From NCBI GenBank assembly GCA_026395155.1, contig JAPLZG010000028.1:1-7662 (forward strand): a DNA stretch of 7,662 nt. The letters run 5' to 3'. The DNA comes from Candidatus Tayloriibacteriota bacterium (GTDB lineage Bacteria; Patescibacteriota; Minisyncoccia; Phycocordibacterales; GWA1-40-21). How positions within the stretch are numbered: the first letter of the stretch is position 1; every line of letters begins with the position of its first letter. Under the pieces are notes generated by a model. That model was not told where the DNA came from. It did no database searches and saw only the letters and a list, made by a program, of their open reading frames with translations. Shown one piece after another: positions 5,936 through 7,662 of this stretch. The position numbers were made by a program, and so were the translations under genes.

Positions 5936-5972
5936 TTGCTTTAATTTTACCAAGAGTTTAAAAGTAAAGCAA
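5936..5972 (-). terminator. Hairpin terminator after secG
   Basis: On the minus strand the stem is TTGCTTTA, one mismatch, TTTTA, a 9-base loop, TAAAA, the mismatch, TAAAGCAA. It is followed after one C by TTTTT (plus-strand AAAAA at 5930-5934). It begins 7 bases after the secG stop codon, so it should end the secG transcript and separate it from the downstream binding-protein gene. A T-rich flank is also present on the plus side, so two-way activity is possible. Confidence 0.7.
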
Positions 5973-5978
5973 TTTTAT

Positions 5979-6215
5979 TTATTTTAAAAATAATGCAAGA
6001 ATTGCAGAAATAACGAAAAGTATTATCAAGACAATTGCACTGTTAAATATAACTTTTTCAAAACCCCTTCTTGAGTGGTATGCATTGTTCCAGTTGTCAT
6101 TTCCCCCGAAGGCTCCACCGGCACTATTTTCTGATCTTTGTATTAAAATACAGCCGACGATAAGAATCGCAAGTATTATTTGAATATATGGCAAAACTGA
6201 AATCAAAGTTGTCAT
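5979..6215 (-). CDS. secG: Preprotein translocase subunit SecG
   Basis: SecG is the small accessory subunit of the SecYEG channel that exports unfolded proteins across the cytoplasmic membrane. The 78-residue product has the expected plan: a first membrane helix at about residues 7-26 ending in LIQRSENSAGGAFGG (24-38), then a polar loop, then a second helix at about 54-77. The Q-x(n)-G-G-A-F-G-G stretch is the family hallmark. Length is normal for the family (about 70-110). The start is ATG at 6213-6215, and a sigma-70-type -10 box lies only 9 bases upstream, so translation probably starts without a normal ribosome binding site. It is followed by its own terminator and, 148 bp on, by the peptide-binding-protein gene on the same strand. 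High confidence from motif and topology. Confidence 0.9.
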   Translation of the reverse strand: MTTLISVLPYIQIILAILIVGCILIQRSENSAGGAFGGNDNWNNAYHSRRGFEKVIFNSAIVLIILFVISAILALFLK

Positions 6216-6224
6216 TACTAGAGT

Positions 6225-6252
6225 ATTATAGCAAAAACTAAGAAAAACGCAA
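6225..6252 (-). promoter_or_regulatory. secG promoter, near-leaderless
   Basis: Minus strand: TTGCGT (6252-6247), a 16-base spacer, TATAAT (6230-6225). The -10 hexamer is a perfect consensus; the -35 keeps TTG. Only 9 bases separate the -10 box from the secG ATG, so transcription starting 6-8 bases after it leaves a leader of about 1-3 bases. Confidence 0.7.
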
Positions 6253-6450
6253 CTGCCGTACCTCTTCCAGAGGTTCCAACTTTTCCCCGCCTTAGTTAAG
6301 GAGGTGTGGCATTCTGATGATAGGGTGGTTGTGTTTCACTTTTTATGCAGTCAAATGGATACGAATAAGATAGAAGAAAAGTTGTAATTGTTGTAGATGC
6401 TTGCCCGACTAAAATTCATTCTGATGAAATTTGGTGGGTTGTAATTGTGG

Positions 6451-6481
6451 AAGCCGAATTTTGCTTTGCAAAATTCGGCTT
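6451..6481. repeat. Perfect 14-bp hairpin
   Basis: AAGCCGAATTTTGC (6451-6464), loop TTT, GCAAAATTCGGCTT (6468-6481). The stem is perfect. No T-run follows on either strand, so it is not a textbook terminator. Its inner stem (GAATTTTGC/GCAAAATTC) closely matches that of the 1013-1059 hairpin (GAATTTTTGC/GCAAAAATTC), which suggests one dispersed hairpin family. Confidence 0.75.
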
Positions 6482-6505
6482 CTGTCAACCGAGGAGACTT
6501 GGCGA

Positions 6506-6529
6506 CGCCTGCCCGACTACATTCAGGCG
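6506..6529. repeat. GC-rich hairpin CGCCTG/CAGGCG
   Basis: Six-base perfect stem, CGCCTG (6506-6511) and CAGGCG (6524-6529), with a 12-base loop CCCGACTACATT. An alternative CCCG/CGGG pairing is possible. It is the compact version of a module whose other copy begins at 6399 (GCTTGCCCGACTA). Confidence 0.5.
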
Positions 6530-6641
6530 GGTGGCAATCCATCATCATTTCAAGGTATTTAGTTATTTATTTGATAACATAAATTAATAATAATCAATGT
6601 TTACAACTTTTTTAAAAACAATGGTAAATTCTACTACCGGG

Positions 6642-6650
6642 TGGTATAAT
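6642..6650 (+). promoter_or_regulatory. Extended -10 promoter candidate upstream of lemA
   Basis: TGGTATAAT is a full extended -10 element (TGn followed by the consensus TATAAT). No good -35 is visible at the usual distance, which is acceptable for extended -10 promoters. A transcript starting near 6657 would begin with a hairpin, AAGGGCAA (6657-6664) pairing with TTGCCTTT (6672-6679) around a 7-base loop, and have a leader of about 70 bases. Confidence 0.5.
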
Positions 6651-6702
6651 CTTCTGAAGGGCAAAATTCGATTGCCTTTAATTAAATTAACTCGTCGTCA
6701 CT

Positions 6703-6721
6703 TATAATAGTTATGGCGAGG
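6703..6721 (+). promoter_or_regulatory. lemA proximal -10 box and ribosome binding site
   Basis: TATAAT at 6703-6708 has the right distance for a short lemA leader, but its -35 region is poor (AT-rich, no TTG at 16-18 bases). GAGG at 6718-6721 lies 7 bases before the ATG at 6729 and is a reasonable Shine-Dalgarno site, the best in the window; it supports this start over the out-of-frame ATG at 6713. Confidence 0.5.
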
Positions 6722-6728
6722 CAAAAAA

Positions 6729-7286
6729 ATGACAGGATATATAGTTTTAGGGTTATTAGTAGTGTTGGTAGTGTGGCTTATTTTTTCTTACAATAAATTT
6801 GTAACTTTAATAAATAGGGCAAAAGAAGCTTGGGCAGATATTGATGTACAACTAAAGAGAAGATATGATCTTATTCCGAATCTTGTTAATACAGTCAAGG
6901 GATATGCTACACATGAAAGTGAGGCTTTTGAAAATGTTACAAAAGCAAGAGCTGCTGCTAGGGGTGCACAAAATATTGTTGATAAAGGTAAAACAGAGAA
7001 TATGTTAGTTAGCGCTTTGAAGTCTGTTTTTGCTGTTGCTGAAGCTTATCCAGATCTTAAAGCAAATCAAAACTTTCTTTCACTTCAAACAGAACTTACG
7101 GATACGGAAGATAAGATTCAAGCATCTAGAAGATTTTACAACGGTAATGTTAGAGACTTAAATATTGCAGTCGATTCTTTCCCAAGTAATTTGGTTTCAA
7201 AAGTATTTCATTTTGTAAAGATGGAGCTTTTCACTCTTGATGAATCTGAGGCTGCTGCAAAAAAACCAGTAGAGGTTAAATTCTAA
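6729..7286 (+). CDS. lemA: LemA family membrane protein
   Basis: LemA proteins are small, helical, N-terminally anchored membrane proteins of unclear role, widespread in bacteria. The 185-residue product has one membrane helix (about 3-20). The family signature follows: WADIDVQLKRRYDLIPNLV at 35-53, GYATHESEAFENVTKAR at 58-74, then AYPDLKANQNF (106-116), LQTELTDTEDKIQASRRFYN (119-138) and the FPSN element at 151-154. Length (about 180-200) and domain order are typical, with no missing part. The ATG at 6729 is supported by a GAGG site 7 bases upstream. The gene often adjoined by a TPM or M48 peptidase gene elsewhere is instead followed here, after 58 bp, by a four-helix-bundle gene on the same strand. 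The repeat word GTTGTAATTGT begins 3 bases after the stop (7289-7299). Confidence 0.95.
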   Translation: MTGYIVLGLLVVLVVWLIFSYNKFVTLINRAKEAWADIDVQLKRRYDLIPNLVNTVKGYATHESEAFENVTKARAAARGAQNIVDKGKTENMLVSALKSVFAVAEAYPDLKANQNFLSLQTELTDTEDKIQASRRFYNGNVRDLNIAVDSFPSNLVSKVFHFVKMELFTLDESEAAAKKPVEVKF

Positions 7287-7344
7287 GAGTTGTAATTGTT
7301 TTAGTTGTTAGAAATGTTCTAATTGCCAGAATATTATTATCAAA

Positions 7345-7662
7345 ATGTCTGGAAAATTTCAAAAATATCGTTTTGAAGATTTGGAAGTGTGGCAGATAAG
7401 TATGAAAATTGTTCATGAATGTTATTTATTAACTAAAAAATTTCCTAAAAATGAAGTATTTGCTCTTTCTGATCAGTTGCAAAGAGCATCTACATCGATT
7501 TGTTTAAATATTGCGGAAGGCTCTGGTCAACCAACAACAAAAGGATTTTCTGTATATATCCAACGTTCAAAATCTTCTGCTTTAGAATGTGTAGCTTGTA
7601 TTAAGATTGCTTTACAGGAGAATTTTATCAGCAATTCTGATGTAGAAAAGATTTCACCATTA
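7345..7662 (+). CDS. Four-helix-bundle protein (23S rRNA intervening-sequence / S23 family), 3'-truncated by window edge
   Basis: The frame from ATG 7345 stays open for 106 codons to the window end; the family is usually about 115-125 residues, so only the tail is missing. It matches the four helix bundle family that also includes proteins encoded in 23S rRNA intervening sequences and is structurally related to the Avd protein of diversity-generating retroelements. Seen motifs: FEDLEVWQISMKIV (10-23), FPKNEVFALSDQLQRASTSI (33-52), and the hallmark NIAEGSGQ (55-62), followed by a helix with RSKSSALE (74-81). The function of stand-alone members is unknown. There is no Shine-Dalgarno before the ATG. 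The 58-bp gap from lemA carries the words GTTGTAATTGT and CTAATTGCC. No rRNA gene or reverse transcriptase is visible in the window. Confidence 0.88.
   Translation, partial: MSGKFQKYRFEDLEVWQISMKIVHECYLLTKKFPKNEVFALSDQLQRASTSICLNIAEGSGQPTTKGFSVYIQRSKSSALECVACIKIALQENFISNSDVEKISPL

Larger units (their letters stand above)
6253..6560. other. Non-coding, less AT-rich island of short repeated modules
   Basis: No credible gene lies between the secG promoter and the lemA promoter region. The stretch holds ACCTCT-TCC-AGAGGT (6260-6274), CCTTA-GT-TAAGG within CCGCCTTAGTTAAGGAGG, two copies of CATTCTGATGA (6310-6320, 6417-6427) each followed by a GGTGG stretch, two copies of TGCCCGACTA (6402-6411, 6510-6519), two copies of GTTGTAATTGT (6381-6391, 6438-6448) and two hairpins listed separately. 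It is visibly richer in G/C than the flanking sequence. A 65-residue minus-strand frame (6351-6548) runs through these repeats and is not convincing as a gene. The pattern suggests degenerate interspersed repeats that have accumulated next to each other. Confidence 0.6.

Noticed and set aside
6260..6320. tRNA or riboswitch in the less AT-rich stretch upstream of secG
   Set aside because: Small stems are present, but I cannot fold a cloverleaf, see no T-loop GTTCRA in place, and recognise no riboswitch core.
6351..6548. 65-codon open frame on the minus strand
   Set aside because: It runs through hairpins and repeated modules, has an odd composition (several Cys, Pro, His), no ribosome binding site and no recognisable domain. 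The open frame is best explained by the lower AT content of the repeat island.
1..7662. Alternative genetic code (UGA as Gly or Trp), known in some Candidate Phyla
   Set aside because: Tryptophans at conserved positions use TGG, glycines use GGN, and no conserved frame is interrupted by TGA except in the GIY-YIG relic. No complete gene here ends in TGA, so this is consistent with code 11 but not fully proven.

Overview
The window is AT-rich bacterial DNA (clearly below 40% GC by eye) with compact genes and standard stop codons. The gene set is RNase J with a long N-terminal tail, a membrane-anchored peptide-binding protein without a lipobox, SecG, LemA, a small stand-alone GIY-YIG protein and a four-helix-bundle (23S rRNA intervening-sequence type) protein. 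That combination, together with abundant short intergenic repeats and weak or absent Shine-Dalgarno sites, suggests a member of the Candidate Phyla Radiation (Patescibacteria, Parcubacteria-like). This assignment is inference from gene content; there is no rRNA or other marker in the window.

Layout. Positions 1-974 (+) hold the C-terminal four fifths of an MFS transporter whose start lies before the window. A 22-bp perfect hairpin (1013-1059) and five tandem heptamers (1064-1098) separate it from the convergent RNase J gene (1097-3115, -). The next 950 bp (about 3116-4072) form a repeat array. It contains one intact GIY-YIG gene (3458-3727, -), at least two decayed copies of it, and four complete plus two half copies of a palindromic 44-45 bp element that sits at the GIY-YIG 3' end. 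It also contains a recent 137-bp / 43-bp tandem amplification. The outer half-palindromes reach into the start region of the RNase J gene and the last codons of the peptide-binding-protein gene (4064-5830, -). Upstream of that gene is secG (5979-6215, -), with its own terminator and a promoter so close to the ATG that the mRNA should be almost leaderless. Positions 6240-6560 are a less AT-rich, non-coding island built from short repeated modules and hairpins. lemA (6729-7286, +) follows with candidate promoters, and then a four-helix-bundle gene that runs off the right edge (7345-7662, +).

Functionally the window combines housekeeping genes (RNA decay, protein export, peptide binding, drug- or metabolite-type transport, a LemA membrane protein) with two small accessory families, GIY-YIG and four-helix bundle. 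The most notable region is the GIY-YIG/palindrome array. It looks like a nuclease ORF that has multiplied in tandem together with a hairpin sequence, loosely comparable to REP/RAYT pairs. Whether the protein acts on the palindrome is not shown by the sequence.
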